64,000 nucleotides of DNA from Sarcocystis neurona (GCA_000727475.1 KL647311.1:368073-432072); one strand, 5' to 3'; counted from the first letter of the stretch, positions 47,989 through 61,004 are shown. Translations and numbers: made by a program. Notes: generated by a model from the sequence alone, not told the origin.

Positions 47989-50900
47989 CCTGAAGCTGAG
48001 TATAACAAATGTTCGCACCGCCTTCTCTTTGTAGAGCTTCTATGATTTGCACCGTGCATTGCAACCTACATTGGTTTCCTTTTTACAGACATGTGTTTGA
48101 TACAGACGCTCGTACTTTGTGCCCATGGAGTAGTACAAATAGTTTACCACGGGGTATGACAATAATAGTAAAGTGGACTTCACCGTAAAGCCGTCAGCCG
48201 CAAAGGAGGTTTGCGAGCTGCAGTCGTCACGACAATTTCAGCATACAGATGTTGCTTTACAACTTTCTGTACTGCCCAGCTGCACTCCTGAGCATTCTTT
48301 TACTACACTGACAGTAGGGTGAAAACTTTTTATGCATTTGCCGGATCAGTGTGTGCACGCATTTACAGAAAAGAGGGCCAGCCTGGTTTTGTTCTACTGT
48401 CTTTCTTGCAAATATCGCACTGGCCGCGTTCACCGTTATCTGCTCATCAACTCTATTCCCATCCCCGTGCAAAGCAGTCGGCTGTACCCCCGCGCCAAAC
48501 TAGGAAATTCACATCACGTGTATCATTGTATATCATTAATCCCATAACGTTTCGAAGGTGGGCGGTTTTCCACTCTATTGTAAATGAGGAATAGTAACTC
48601 TGCGCTCTGCTTCTTCGTCCCACGAACCAACCCCCCTTGTGCCGCTCGATGAGTCCTCTTGAATCTTAGAAGCTTCTGATGGACGCGCGTCGTCTTTTGC
48701 ACCCTCTGCTGTACGGCTTCGCCGCTGTCGCCCGTCCGCCGTTCTTCATATTGACACGGGGACTCTCTGGAACAAAAACTGCTTAACAATCTGAACTGCA
48801 GTGTGGCGCAAGCTCCCAACGTCCATATTTCTTTGGAAAACCGTGTGCGATAAGGTACATACGCAACATCGATTAGCGATTGAGAGTACACTCTGCCAGT
48901 TTACCAAAGCCTCTCTCACTCCAAACCTGTTCACCATCTCCAACTGCACCTGGGAACATCTTAAGGCCGTACGTTTGTGATAGATCAATCTGAGCAAGGT
49001 ACTAACCTAGGACTGTCTAATGTAATTGTAAGGAGGATGTGTTTCTTCGTCAAATGTCATTGTGGAGGAACAACTCCGCCAGGTGGATACATACATATAT
49101 ATATATACACACGTACATACCGGAAAGAGGGAGATGTGCCTGCACCCTCGGTGCGGTAGCGCACTCTCGCTCAAACACATGGTATCTTCAGCCTTTTTCG
49201 GCTGTAGAGCACTTCAGAGACGTACAACCTGGTGGTGGTGCGCGACCTTCAGACACACTTCTGGTTCAAAACCTCTGCAGCCTGTGCCACCCAGGATACA
49301 CGACCCCTGAAACAGTGTTTGAAGTAAGTGTGGCTTTTGACTCTGCCGGGCGTTCCCCTCATGATTTGTGGCCTGCTTTACAGTGCATTACTTACTGGAT
49401 TCTACCCGTTTCTCTCATATGTCCCGACACGCGTTCAAATGCTCTATTTATAGATCGCGCTACGTGCCTTCCCTTGCTAATATATACAACTGTTCGGCGT
49501 TAGCAAGCACACAGCTATGACATAAATATAAGTGGGTAGCACCGGCGAGCATACGGAAGTCACTGGCGTAGCCAGCAGCCATGTATGACATACAGTACTC
49601 GAGGTGCCCCGTACAATCCTTGGAGAGGAGCAGCACAGAGGAGTCGTGGACAATGGCACCTGATGCATACAATTTAGCAGTGTGTGCAATATTTCTTTCA
49701 ATTATGGTGTTTTATTTGGTGCGACTAGTTTAGTAGGAAATGTCTGTATTCTTATGAAGTATGGCTGAATTTCGCTTGTACCACGCGTTGAGGCAAAGGT
49801 GGGAGCCGCACACACAATACTTGCAGCTCTATGCAGCGACACAGGTATCTGATAGAATTTTGGAGCACACGTACCATTATTTGACAGTTGAGAGGGGCTC
49901 AACAATATCGACCGTTATTCATATATGTACCCTTATTCCATCTTACTGGGTGAAAGGGAATTACTCGAGCGGAGTTTCTGTACCGCACACCGAGATCCCT
50001 GTGGCCGCCTTCCTCAGCTAGATTGCCAAGGCAGTCGTCGCTAGCATCCGCGCCGTCGCAGGCGTACATACGTAGATTCTGTCCCGAACTTTTACTTTTA
50101 GGACCTAAACGTAACCTCAGTTTGTATCTATCGTGCTGTCTATGTGGGGTTTGTTTCCAGCCATTTCTACGTATATTTCAGCGGTGAGCGACGTAGAAGT
50201 GAAAGCATCGCTGCACACAGGTAGCTCACAGGTGCATGTCACAAGTGGGCTACAGAGGCACGATAATACCGATATTATCACGGGGGCTGACTCCGAATGC
50301 TAGGTGCCCGTCTTTATTTAAATATGTAGCCATTCGGAATTCCCTCGTCTCCAAATGGAGGGCAACTCCCTGTGGTCGTCGAATGGAGGAATAAGGCATT
50401 TTTTTTCCGTCTCTGCATCTACTGGGTTACTCCGCCGAGCGCTTCATCGTCTCGCGGAGCAGGGATGGCCCAACCGCGAGACAGGAAGAAACTGTAGCAG
50501 CCGGCTGGCAATTCTGAGCACCTGTCTGGCCAAAGGGTGCATTTTCCCTTGCAATTCGCAGTACATGTGTATACGTTGGTACAGTTGTGCTTGTCTGAAA
50601 ATGAAGCTCATCATGCAAGCAATATACGCATAAAGCAGGCGTATATTGCTTGGCACTCATATCTATGAGCAGATGTATTCGTGTACTAACGCGTACAGGA
50701 GACCTTAGTGGACATTCTCATTTTGATTGGCCGTGGTAGGCTTATTGTAGTAGTATATACGTATGCATGTCTCAGACGTGTGGTCTTCTGTTTGAGAATT
50801 CGTGTTCACCCTGTACAATGTACCGGGGAATGGACATGATTGCCTGCTCTACGAAGCGGATCTGAGACCGAACGTCTGTGACGTGTGTGTAGCGCGTGGC

Positions 50901-51256
50901 TCCTCGTCTCTTTTTCTTCCTTATATAGTACGTCGCTGCTAGTAGAAGTCGTGGAAATTCTAATGGATCACCGAAAGCTCAGCTCACCCGCTATTCAGTC
51001 ACAACGAATGGATTTAGGCACCTGACGAGAAGAGACCGTCTGTGTAGCCGTATGCATATTTGGCACAAGCCATGGCGTATATGTCTCTGTATAACATAAG
51101 TGCATTTATGTATAGCGCATATGAGTAGTCATGTCTGCTGCACGTGTAGAGCGTGTGAATTGCCGTGCTGGAGCCGCTCCTGGCTTTTGCCGGTAGCGGT
51201 AGCAGGTTGTGGGCTCTGCTGATGCTACTGCGTAATACATATTATTGTCCTACACA

Positions 51257-53227
51257 ATGTCGCGTCCGCCGGGCACAGAACCACTCCGCAGAGTATGCTG
51301 GACTGGATCGCGCACACTCACGCCGGTGCTACGCCGCATGAGCACTGCACATTACATCTTTCTTTGCGGGTCCCCATCCCGACGGAGAACGGAAAGGGGT
51401 TGTTCACACACTGTCACGCGGAAAGATTCAAGAGATGCCACTACCGTAGCAGTTGTACCGTCCAGGGCTGTTGACGTTTCAGTGAGCGAGTTTTTTGTTG
51501 CGCCGGGGAAGGAAAATGCGTCGTCCGTGCACAGACGCAGGTTTGTGATGAAGGACGGTTCAGCTGTGTTTCATTCTTCCCCGCCGGTAACAGAAACTGC
51601 CGTGGCCGGAAGGCTGTATCCTCATGGCATAACGGGGACGTTTCGACGGATCTTGTACATACCGTCAAGTGGATCAGCACACAGTAGAGGTTTTTCAGGA
51701 GAGGCTTATCTCACACGTGCATCACTAGTTTACAGAACAAGTGATGTACCCAGCAGTACTTTGAGTAATTCATACCGTGCACGGCAACCTCCGGGCGGGT
51801 CGCCAACTGTTGTTCAAGAAGTAAAGAAAATTCGGTCCGTGTACGGAGCACAACGCGGTTCAGACAGATCGTTGAATTTCGCAGTATCGAGACATACGCC
51901 GTTCCCCCCCCGATCGCCTGCAAGGCTGCATGTCAGTCATGTTTCCCCCATGTTTCTTCTTGCTGGCGTTGAAGATGGTGTTGCAGGTCCTGAGTATTTC
52001 ACTAACAAATTGATGGACGAACGAGAGAAATTTGTTCTAACGAGTGCCACGCGTACCAGGAAGCGCGAGCCGAGCACCACCTTTATGAGTACGACTGTCG
52101 AGAACGGCGTTTCCACGGTAGATTCAGCCTGTTCTTTATTTCCTCCTGTTTTTTCGATTCCGTCGCACGGCTTTTCAGACTGTGCAACTTCCAGCTGTCG
52201 TAAGGTGCTGCCGGCGGACGAGAATGTTTTACTGCCGGTGGATGAGAATGGTTACATGCCAGGAAAGAGGGCTGACCTTCCATCCGTCAGCTGTGACGTG
52301 CGTGGCCGTGGTGCTGGTTTTGTCGTAAACGCTCTTCTCGTGTCTCCGCCTTACACTCGCCAACGCCGAAAACTCTTACCTCATTGGATTCCGGCCCGTT
52401 CTAATGAACTTTCCTCGTATCCTGACGCGGCCGAGCAGACAGATTTTTGCAGGACGGCGGAAGGCCTTGTGTCTCTCCCGTCAAACTTTAACGGAGAGCC
52501 TGTCTCACAGACAAGAAGCAGATGTCCTCTAGAGTTATCTGCGCAAGAGTGCCCTTTATCCTGTAGAGGTGAGAGACATGTTTCAGTTCCTGAAAGGCAG
52601 AGTCCGTCCCCCGTTGAGTCCTGTGATCGTCTGCATACCAGTGAGGGATTCTCTTCCACAGCGCTAGGGAAGCTGGATTTTAACGAGTCTAGTGAAGCTG
52701 CGTGCGTCGATGGAAAGAAAAAGGTTCGCTATCGTCGTAAAATACATTGCTTTCTCTTGTTGCGTAGATCGAGCTCGCCGCAACGAAGAGCCACATTCAC
52801 AACAAGTGGAGAACTTTCTGTTCGGCCTGTCGATGGTCTCTCTGCGTTTAGTGAGGGTCAGTTTCGGCAGCCCTCGAGCATAATTGCCCCCCTACCCATG
52901 ACTCCATGCAGAAGTCATGCTCTGCGCTTTTCGTATACAAATGCTCTTCCTTCCGTGTCCCCTTTTAGTTTGAGAAATCGCGAAGACCGAGTTCTGACGG
53001 AGATCCGAGTGAACATATTTCCCGACGCCGCTGAGAAGATGAACGACACAGATCGAGCTCTAGACCGTCTGGTCACACGAGTGTTACGACATTCGAAGCA
53101 TCGGCATCACCCGCGACACATGCTGCATATTCACCACAACAAACACCGGTATAGACAGTGGTTTCAAAAGCCCTGCAAAACAAGCACAGGAATATACCTG
53201 GGCAGCAAGAAGAGCGGGAAGCGATAG
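51257..53227 (+). CDS. Hypothetical protein, single-exon frame of 656 codons
   Basis: Start at ATG 51257 (context acacaATGtcg, A at -3). The stop is TAG in the 'gcgatagaaag' context. This is the second longest uninterrupted complex-sequence frame in the window and far too long for chance. No family is recognised. The protein is Ser/Arg/Pro-rich with no signal peptide or membrane segment. It has a short internal echo (PADENVLLPVDEN, about residues 319-331), a basic cluster KKKVRYRRK (about 485-493) and a strikingly His/Arg/Lys-rich tail (about 612-635: RHSKHRHHPRHM, HIHHNKHRYR). The basic patches could serve nucleic-acid binding or nuclear import. Further exons either side are possible. Confidence 0.72.
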   Translation: MSRPPGTEPLRRVCWTGSRTLTPVLRRMSTAHYIFLCGSPSRRRTERGCSHTVTRKDSRDATTVAVVPSRAVDVSVSEFFVAPGKENASSVHRRRFVMKDGSAVFHSSPPVTETAVAGRLYPHGITGTFRRILYIPSSGSAHSRGFSGEAYLTRASLVYRTSDVPSSTLSNSYRARQPPGGSPTVVQEVKKIRSVYGAQRGSDRSLNFAVSRHTPFPPRSPARLHVSHVSPMFLLAGVEDGVAGPEYFTNKLMDEREKFVLTSATRTRKREPSTTFMSTTVENGVSTVDSACSLFPPVFSIPSHGFSDCATSSCRKVLPADENVLLPVDENGYMPGKRADLPSVSCDVRGRGAGFVVNALLVSPPYTRQRRKLLPHWIPARSNELSSYPDAAEQTDFCRTAEGLVSLPSNFNGEPVSQTRSRCPLELSAQECPLSCRGERHVSVPERQSPSPVESCDRLHTSEGFSSTALGKLDFNESSEAACVDGKKKVRYRRKIHCFLLLRRSSSPQRRATFTTSGELSVRPVDGLSAFSEGQFRQPSSIIAPLPMTPCRSHALRFSYTNALPSVSPFSLRNREDRVLTEIRVNIFPDAAEKMNDTDRALDRLVTRVLRHSKHRHHPRHMLHIHHNKHRYRQWFQKPCKTSTGIYLGSKKSGKR

Positions 53228-56200
53228 AAAGGGACAGCAGGAAGTGCAGGATGTAAGACATGAAGTTCAGAAAGGAAAGGGGAAAGTACTCTACTCACAT
53301 TTCTTTGAGTGGAGGTGTGTGTGGGTGTCCGTGTGCCTCCGCCGGCGGGAGTCTTACCAACAAGGTGCGCACGCTTGCGCACCAGGCTTCAGTGTCCACG
53401 CTTTTCTGTCGCATTGTATTTTGCTGGAGAGTACGAGTATACACGAACGTGTACATACACATTTGCATTCCATATTTGTGTATGTATGTACTCGTCTGTG
53501 CAGATGTATGAACAAAAGGGGTCTCAACACTTTGAGTTCGAGAACTTCTTCCTCGTGCCAATGTACTCGCGCCTGACAAAACGGAGCCCCTCATAGCATT
53601 CTAGCTGCGCCGTACGGTAGCAATTCGCCATACGACATAGTTTTTTTATTCGTGCGGTTCCAATGCCTTGTCGTTCTACGAACGGGCAGTACACACTTGT
53701 CAGGTATAGTTGTCATTACGAACACCCGCCTGTGGCGCAGCGAGGGTTCCCCACATCACTGCTTTCGAGCAACACGTGCTATCACTAGGAGACGTATGGG
53801 TAAATCGAGACGTACTTTTACATACACGACTTCGTCCTGTGCAGGATTTCTACCATTTGGCTTCGTTCCTCTACTGACCTTGGCCGTTGTCTTCGTTGCT
53901 ACCACGCTCTCAGACCTTCACGTATATGCTGATTCCTTCGTCCAAGCAGACTTGCACGCTTTAACCTTTCAAAGCTCGCGCCGGCGGTGTTGTCGTTCTT
54001 GATTCCCCCTCTTGTCTGGCTTTGCACGCTTATTTGCAATGCAAAGACTTGATAACCTTTAATTAAAAAATGAATTGACCAAGTTACACTGTCTACAGTA
54101 TATTTTTAATCCACGCGGTCTGCAGTGCGTGTTTAACAGATTAAACCGCGTCCCGTTTCAGGGTGGCGTACGTGTATACATTTGTAAATACACCGACGTA
54201 CACGCACATAGACAAACGAGCATGGATTTCTGCAAATGCACATCAATATGTTCAGGGACACACGTACTCCATATGCTTCACTGTAGAGCCAATGTGTGCA
54301 GGATGTGTGAGACAAACGATTAATTTGTGGAGATTCGCGATAAGACATTCCTCGAAGGAATTTGTTAATAGTTTTCCAAGATGGATACGCACGCGTGCAC
54401 ATGTAAGGGTATACGGTTTATGCCGTGGACACTAGAGATATTTTTGTGATGGGGAGCCCGGTGTGCAGATGTCATGTGTCAAAACTTCACCCGAATAAGG
54501 CGTATGCGCAGAAAGAGAGAAGTCTGAATGGTGCTTCACTCTGGCACCTACGAGAAGAATTAAAAGGTATTCTTACGTAGGGTTGCAAAGGGAAGGATAA
54601 GGTGTAAGTGCCGGCGACGGGAAATGTTAGAATGTGCGATGTAATTGGCGTATGTAAGCTTGCGTAGAAGGTGAAGAAGTGTGAACGTCCTGTGGAAGAT
54701 TCACGCTGTGGTAAATACGACGCCACAAACAGGTACACGCATTACATAAATGTATATATTATGTGTATGCGAAGGCGTAGACATATGTATCTGCAGCTTC
54801 AAAATACTAGAAACACGAGATGGGCAGGGGGGTAGAAGTAACAAACTAGTGAGCCGCCAGGACGAATATTCGCAGTGGGTCGGACTGCAAGTGAAGAACG
54901 GATGTGTACGGTGAAGACAGCGGGAGAGGAACAACAACACAACGCAACGAGGAAGTCTTGTAGCAACATGAACAGAATATAAGTGTACGTAAACTGTATT
55001 TTTAATGCATGTATGCCTTTCGGAATTACGCACGGAACGGCGACCGCTAACGGAGAAGCTGGCCAACTGCTAGAAGCGCTGCGTAGAGTTCATGCAAAGT
55101 CTTCTAGCCACAGTGCCGCGTATACGTGTAGATAGAAACGTGGGAAGCGAGATAGCAAACTACGTGTGCCATCATATTCTATGAAATGACACTACCTCTA
55201 GGTTGTAGTGAATGAATCAGAAGCCAAGGCGGTGCATTCTGCAAGCTAATTTGAAATTCATACATGGATATACGTAGTGACTTCGAGCACAAATGGAGAA
55301 AGCTGGAAGCGGCCACCTGTAGAAAAGAAGGGTAAGACTCGGTTGTGCCGCAGGCTCCAACGAGGCCGCAGCTCATTCATTTCTTCACTGCTGCTTCTCC
55401 AAGAGCACTCACCTGAAACGAATATCTACGCATATATCCATATAAAGCACCTAGGACATCAAGAAATCATATATATATACACGTTTAGAGAAAAAACATG
55501 CGTAAGCGTGGATACCGATGCGTAGTGGGTACGTAGGGGTACACATATTACATGGGTGCAGAGCAATAAGGGAAAACTATACACTGGACTGATTGACGAG
55601 AATGACGGAACAAACTTATTTAGATATATATGCATAATTGTATATATTTTTACTAAAGTCTGTCACTGTGTGTATACCTATCTACAGGGAACCTCTTTTA
55701 ATATAGAAAGTCTGTAGGTACCCTACGGGTATACGTTTGTTCGAGGTGGTGAACGCACTTGTACACACTAGTAATACTTCTGCCTACGTACATACATGTG
55801 CATACGTATGCATACATCTCCAGGGCAACGTATCTGCGTGTAGATGTGTGTGGGCATGATACGTATGTGTGTAAAGGGAGAGAGGAAGCGGATTTTTGCA
55901 TGCGCATATGGTTGACAATACATATGCATGAGGCTGGCGTAAACCTAGATCTATCGGGGTCCACATCCGTGTGTAAAGATTATGTGTGTTAATTTATATG
56001 TGCATCCACACTCCTATATACGTATATATCTGCCTGCCTACGTATGGGCGAACACGCACATACACATTTGTATGTTCTGCGCGCTGATCAAGTAGAGAGA
56101 GAGCGACAGAGCTATGTATCTATATATATACGGGGAGCGACAAAGTAAAGGAAGATCTATATATACAACTATGTATATATACACGCACACGCTGATACTT

Positions 56201-56374
56201 CTCCATTTATGAGTGTGAACGGTGCACGGGGACGCCGTTAGAGGGGCTCTACGCGGGCGCGTGACTGCATGAGCAGCCGGGGACTACACATAATGTATCT
56301 GCGGGTGTCCTAAATTGCTGCATCCCTTTATTTTTTTTTTGTTTTACGGGAACATCGGCTGAAATGCCTTGCAG
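53228..56374. other. Non-coding DNA with scattered microsatellites
   Basis: Contains TA/CA-rich stretches near 54740-54790, 55420-55480, 55620-55660 and 55990-56200. A frame at about 53851-54002 has a hydrophobic segment after a fair acceptor but no start or partner exon. Nothing is recognised with confidence. Confidence 0.45.
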
Positions 56375-56502
56375 GACAGTCTGGATCTTTTCTGGTCTAA
56401 GTTGCTGTATAGCCGTTCCTCCGACAGTGACAGCGGGCCTACCGACGGGGCTTCGCGCCTACACAAGCTGTGTCTCGATTTTTCTCCAACACGCGATTAC
56501 AT
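56375..56502 (+). CDS. Unassigned exon
   Basis: Between acceptor GAAATGCCTTGCAG and donor GTGACT (56503) the sequence reads DSLDLFWSKLLYSRSSDSDS, then GPTDGASRLHKLCLDFS and PTRDY, 42 codons with two bases left over. The amphipathic start, Ser/Asp linker and helix-like second half look like real protein, and the sequence is complex in a repeat-rich setting. An in-frame stop lies just upstream of the acceptor, so it only makes sense as a spliced exon. I cannot name the family or find its partner exons, which may lie in the CAG-oriented DNA at 57.5-58.9 kb. Confidence 0.45.
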
Positions 56503-59010
56503 GTGACTTCTACGTCGTTTGTTTCGTGTCCTCCCTCGACTCTATTTATTTCATTTCTAAACTTTTGCCGCATGAGTAACCCTCCTCCGTCGTGCCCCCC
56601 TTGTTCGTCGCCATCATCTTCCGTGTCTCGTCGGCCTTCTATCACTTCTGGTCCTTCGACGGGTGTCAGCCTCCTTTTGATATGAGGTCGAAGCTCCTTT
56701 CCATTGCCCCCACCACATTCCCCGGCCTGCGACCAATTCCCTGCTGGCGGACCTTCTGCGGCGGCGACTGCCGCTGCGCCTTCTTCGCCTTCCGCGCCGC
56801 TGCTCCCGGTACGACTCCTGTCAGTATCGATCTGTCCCACCCTTCCCTACGAAGTGCTGCTGCTCTCTCTGCTGTACCTATTACTCCGGCGACTTCTCCT
56901 TCAGCTAGTGGTGGTGGTTCTACACAATACTAGACTGCAGGAGGAAGCTGCGACGCCAGTCTGTCTTAAAAGACTTTAACTACTGCGGTGTGCAAGGAGC
57001 TGCTGTGCTGCCGTGTGGGCTCCAGCACAAGCCGGTCTGCTGCTGCTTCAGCATCCTCCCACGTGAAGCTACTAGTACGCTTTTTCTCTAGGACGGCCTG
57101 TTTCCGTTGCCACTGTTCCTTTTCTGCGTGCGTCCACAATCTGCTTCCACGCTGTTCCTGTTGCCCCCCGCTTCGGGCTATCCCCACCATATGCCGCTGC
57201 TTCTTGTGGATCTTCTTCTGCTTCTCGTTCTGCTGCGCGGTCTGCTGCAGCAGCTGCTCCGGCTGCTGAGTGCGGAGAGCACAACGCTGACCCAACAACG
57301 ACAGTCGCTACGTGCGCCGTTATTTCTGCTGCTCTCCAGCAGCACAGACGGCATTATTTTTCCCCCCTGTTGCTGCCGTAGATTTCCCTCCTTTGCTCCC
57401 TTCGGCGGAGGCAGCGCCGACGCGGGGCAGCGACTGCGACCAGAATCGCCACTGCACGGCTACTTGTTACTGCAGCAGCCACACCGGCGGACTCTGAAGC
57501 AGCAGCCGCAGCAGCAGCCGTGCTGCGGGTGCGTCTGTTTGCATCGGCAAGGTGCTGCGACAGAAGCAGCAACAGATCACTGTACGACATAGGCAGCAGT
57601 AGCAGCAGCAGCAGTAGTGCACGTCCGTGGAGAGAAAGCAGCAGCAGGAGGCGGAGGAGGTGAAGAAAGGGGAGGCTTCGCGTGGCGTTGTCAACAGCAG
57701 CATCTTTTGCTGCGGTGACGACAGCTGCAGGAGCAGGACGCTTTTCTGCAGCAGCGGAAAGGCGTGTAGCACGTCTTCAAGTGTAGCGGCATGCACTGCG
57801 CGACGAAAACAGCGGCAGCTGCAGCAGTCCCCGTATCAGCAGCCGCAGCGCACATGACCCTCTGCAGCAGCAGCAGCAGCGTAGGGACACTCCCGCGTGT
57901 ATATGTGTGACTCCGCACAGAGACGGAGGCGTCGCGTTATTAGGAGCAAAAGGGCCAGTACTCCGCAGAGGCGTCTCTGTGAGCGTGTTCTTTAAAAAGA
58001 GGAGCAGCAGGCGGGATCCTGGATGGCAAGGCAGCAACAGCGGGGGGGCAACACACAGAGACGACGACAACCGCAGCAACAGGCAGCTTGGTGAGAAAAA
58101 CGGGAGCGCCAGTGTCTCAGAGCGTAGAAGCAGTAACGGGAGGGAGGGTGGCTGCAGCAGAAACGGCAGCAGCAGCAGGATGCGTGGAAGCGCCGTCGAC
58201 AGCAGCTCCGCTGTTCCTGACAGCGGTAGCACCATCAGGAGTAGCGGCAGCAGCAACACGCGTGAAAACGGCAGGAGCAGCGGCAACAAAAACGGCGTCT
58301 CTGGCGGGACCAGCAGCAGCAGCACTGGCGAGTCGGATAGCAGCAGCGGCGGCGGGAGGGGGGAGGAGACCTGCCGCCGCTATCCAAGCAACAAGGGACT
58401 GGTTGGCAGCTGCATACGAAAGCTTCGTGTGTATTTTCAGTATGCGACGCAACGTTCGTCGACCTTGAGCGAGACCCTGTGGGAGCAGCAGCAGACCGAG
58501 CGGGCCTGTCTTCGCTGCTTCGTTGCCCTCGCTTCCCCTGCAGCGTGTGCGTCTGTGTGTGATGCAGCCGACCACGACGAAGACAACAGCAGCGGCTTGT
58601 TTCCCGTCGGGTGGCACAGCGACTCTTCTGACGGAGAAGAAAGCCCCAGGGGAACGTCCCCCCCACTGCTGCGTGCAGTGGCTGCTGCTGGCGCCTCCTC
58701 GACCCCGCGGAGCTTCCGCAGACGGGCAAACGCAGCACCGGCGCCTGCCGCTGCCCACGTCACGGGTAAAGAACAAAACTGCCGCCTCTACGACCACACA
58801 CCCCTGCGCTCCTGCTGCTGCCGCCAGCCCCCTGGCGTTGCCACTGCCGCTCCTGCTGCTGCCCCGCTTGCCCGTGCTGCGCTTTCTGCCACTGTGAAAA
58901 GTGCACAAGGCTGCAGGTTTCTCACATGCAGCCCCCTCGTTGTAAACTGCTACAAAGGACGTGCGAACATGAAGAGATACCAGTACGCCAGTCCTATATA
59001 AGTATGGGTG
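56503..59010. repeat. CAG/CTG triplet-rich region, orientation mixed
   Basis: CTG on + at about 56800-57300, then CAG on + at about 57480-58400. The 364-codon + frame (57907-59001) is Ser-rich from AGC triplets, with a more complex acidic part near 58560-58650 (DHDEDNSSG, DSSDGEESPRG). A 398-codon minus frame overlaps it. The + frame may include real exons of a gene starting near 56.4 kb, but I cannot support a model. Confidence 0.4.
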
Positions 59011-59265
59011 TATATATGAACTTGCACGTGCCATACACATACGCGTATATATATATATATATATATCTTTGCATATGTGTGTGCGTGTCTCTCTCTCTAT
59101 ATATATATGTATACATGTGCGTACGTCTACATCTGCGATGTATATATGAACTTGGACATGCAATATACATACGCGTATACATATATATATATATGTGTAT
59201 ATATATGTGTGTGTGTCTCTCTCTATATACGTATGTATACACGTGCATATACGGATGTATGTAGT
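59011..59265. repeat. Two copies of a 130-bp microsatellite-bearing unit
   Basis: tatatatgaacttg(c/g)ac starts at 59011 and again at 59141, each followed by catac-acgcgtata, a TA run, TGTGTG and TCTCTCTC. Only Tyr/Ile-rich artefact frames cross it. Confidence 0.85.
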
Positions 59266-60920
59266 GTACCTTAGCGGCGCGCACCCTTCACAATGACCCT
59301 GTGCTCGCAGCATCTTCTGTGGGCTGCCTCAAGGCAGATTGCTGCCATTATGTAGGTGCTCTGCAAGCTAGCGGCGGCGCAAGTCCGAGTCCACGTAGCA
59401 GAAAACGTTAACGCTGTTGCCCCTCCCGTGTCTCGTCCCCAGACAGCACTTCTCTTTCACTCGTTCTCGCTCCCGCTGCCGTTTCTGCCTTGAGCTGCTG
59501 CTGCTGCTGTTTGCCGCAGCCGCTGGAAGGTCTATGCTCTGCATTTAGCGTTTGTGTGCTGCCCGGCTCGTCCCGTTTCTCGGTGCCACTATCCCGCTCA
59601 GGGCTCCCATATTGCAGCTGCTGCTTCCGCGTGTTACTCTGCCGATCCCCTCAGTTTGCTGTGACTGTTTTAAGACAAGTCTGCAGCGAATAACAGTGGT
59701 GCCTTGGCGGTCTGCTCTGGTGCTGAGAAGTGCGCCGCCTGCATCGCCGCCAGTGCTGCTGCTGCTGTGGTTTCTGATGCTGCCTCTAGGAGCCCCGTAT
59801 CAACCTGTGCAGTGTGGTGGAACTACTGCTGCTGCTCCCCTGCCCCGATGGGGCTGCTGCGGCTGTGCATCGCTGTCGTCGTGGGGCTGCTATTGCTGTT
59901 GCTGTTGACTTGCATTCACTGGGCTGCTACGGCAGTTGCTGTTTGCTAACCTTCGTCTGGTGGGCTACTGCTGCTGTTCCTGAGCGCCCGTGGGACTGGG
60001 ATGCTGCTGCGTGCATGCGCCGGCGTGGCGGCTGTTGTTGATCTGCAGCTGGAGTTGCTCTTTTACTTTGATGCTGCTGCAGAATCGAAGTTGCTGTTCC
60101 ACTTGTGCTGCTGGCGGCACTTGCGGCAGCGGACGCGCTGGTGGTGCGGCTGCTGCCGTCCTTCTCGTTGAGAACCCGAGCCCTCCTACTTCCTATGCCT
60201 GCTGCGTTTTGTTCTTCACTCTGCGGTGCATCCGGAAGGGTTGTTCCTGCTGCCGCTATGCTACGAGCGGTGTATTCTGCTGGTTCTGACGTTGCCGCTT
60301 CAACACCAGTCCTGCGTTGACTGCTGCTGCTATTTTTGACGTTCGGTCTTGCTCGTGCACCGACTACTGCGTAAACCGCTGCTGTCGGAGCTGGCGGTGC
60401 AGCTCTTGCTACTGCTGCTTCTGCGTGTGCTGCCGTGCCCCGCGATGCTCATGCTCCTGCGGCGGATGCTGCTGCTGAAGGCCAGCTGACTTGCCATACA
60501 TGCATCAGGCAATCGTATACAGTCGCGCAGTTTTCTCCTCCGGTTCTCGGTATACTCCTGTCGCCCCCGGCTGTTGTCTGTGCTTCTGCTGTTGCTCCTG
60601 CTGCACTTGCTGTTGCTACTGTCGCACTTGCCGTTGGTCCTGCTGCACCTGCTTTTGCTCCTGCTGTACGAGTGTTGCTGTTGCTGCTGCGGTTGCTGCT
60701 TTATCGCTGCTGCAGCTGCTGTGGAGAGAGGAGGAGTTGTATTCCCGGACACTAGTCTTCCGCACGCGTGTTCTACGTTCTCTGCTGCTGCGTGTGTACA
60801 CTTCGTTTCCTTTTCTGAGCCAGCAGAAGGAGAAATCCTGCCGCTGGCAGTGTCGTAGTAGTACCGGCAGCAGCACGAGGACGAGCAGAGGGCGAGCAGC
60901 GCGAGAGCAGCTGTAGTGCC
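59266..60920. repeat. CTG-rich tract
   Basis: Dense interrupted CTG/GCT triplets on the + strand from about 59490 to 60730, giving Leu, Cys, Ala or Ser/Gln artefact frames on either strand. A short complex stretch at about 59279-59366 reads MTLCSQHLLWAASRQIAA in one frame and is otherwise unexplained. Confidence 0.6.
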
Positions 60921-61004
60921 TTCACTTTTGGCCTATCCACGAAATCAGTCCTGTCCGTTGTCTACCCGCGCCTCTCACTCGCTTTTTCTAAACCGTTTCG
61001 TCTG

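Larger units (their letters stand above)
44032..51256. other. Repeat-poor DNA without a recognised gene
   Basis: About 7 kb. It contains an imperfect 67-bp duplication (44911), an AT-rich palindrome (47964) and one exon-like stretch (about 49209-49324) ending at a consensus GTAAGT donor, but no domain. Open frames are short and in conflicting frames. The right end should hold the promoter of the gene starting at 51257. Confidence 0.4.

Noticed and set aside
53851..54002. Possible terminal exon with a hydrophobic segment (GFLPFGFVPLLTLAVVFVA)
   Set aside because: The acceptor is fair, but no donor of matching phase was found at the end of the 51257 gene. Unsupported as part of any model.
58117..59313. 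398-codon minus-strand open frame
   Set aside because: Its right part is Tyr/Ile/Thr from microsatellite DNA and its left part Ala-rich from triplet repeats. Competing frames exist on the other strand.
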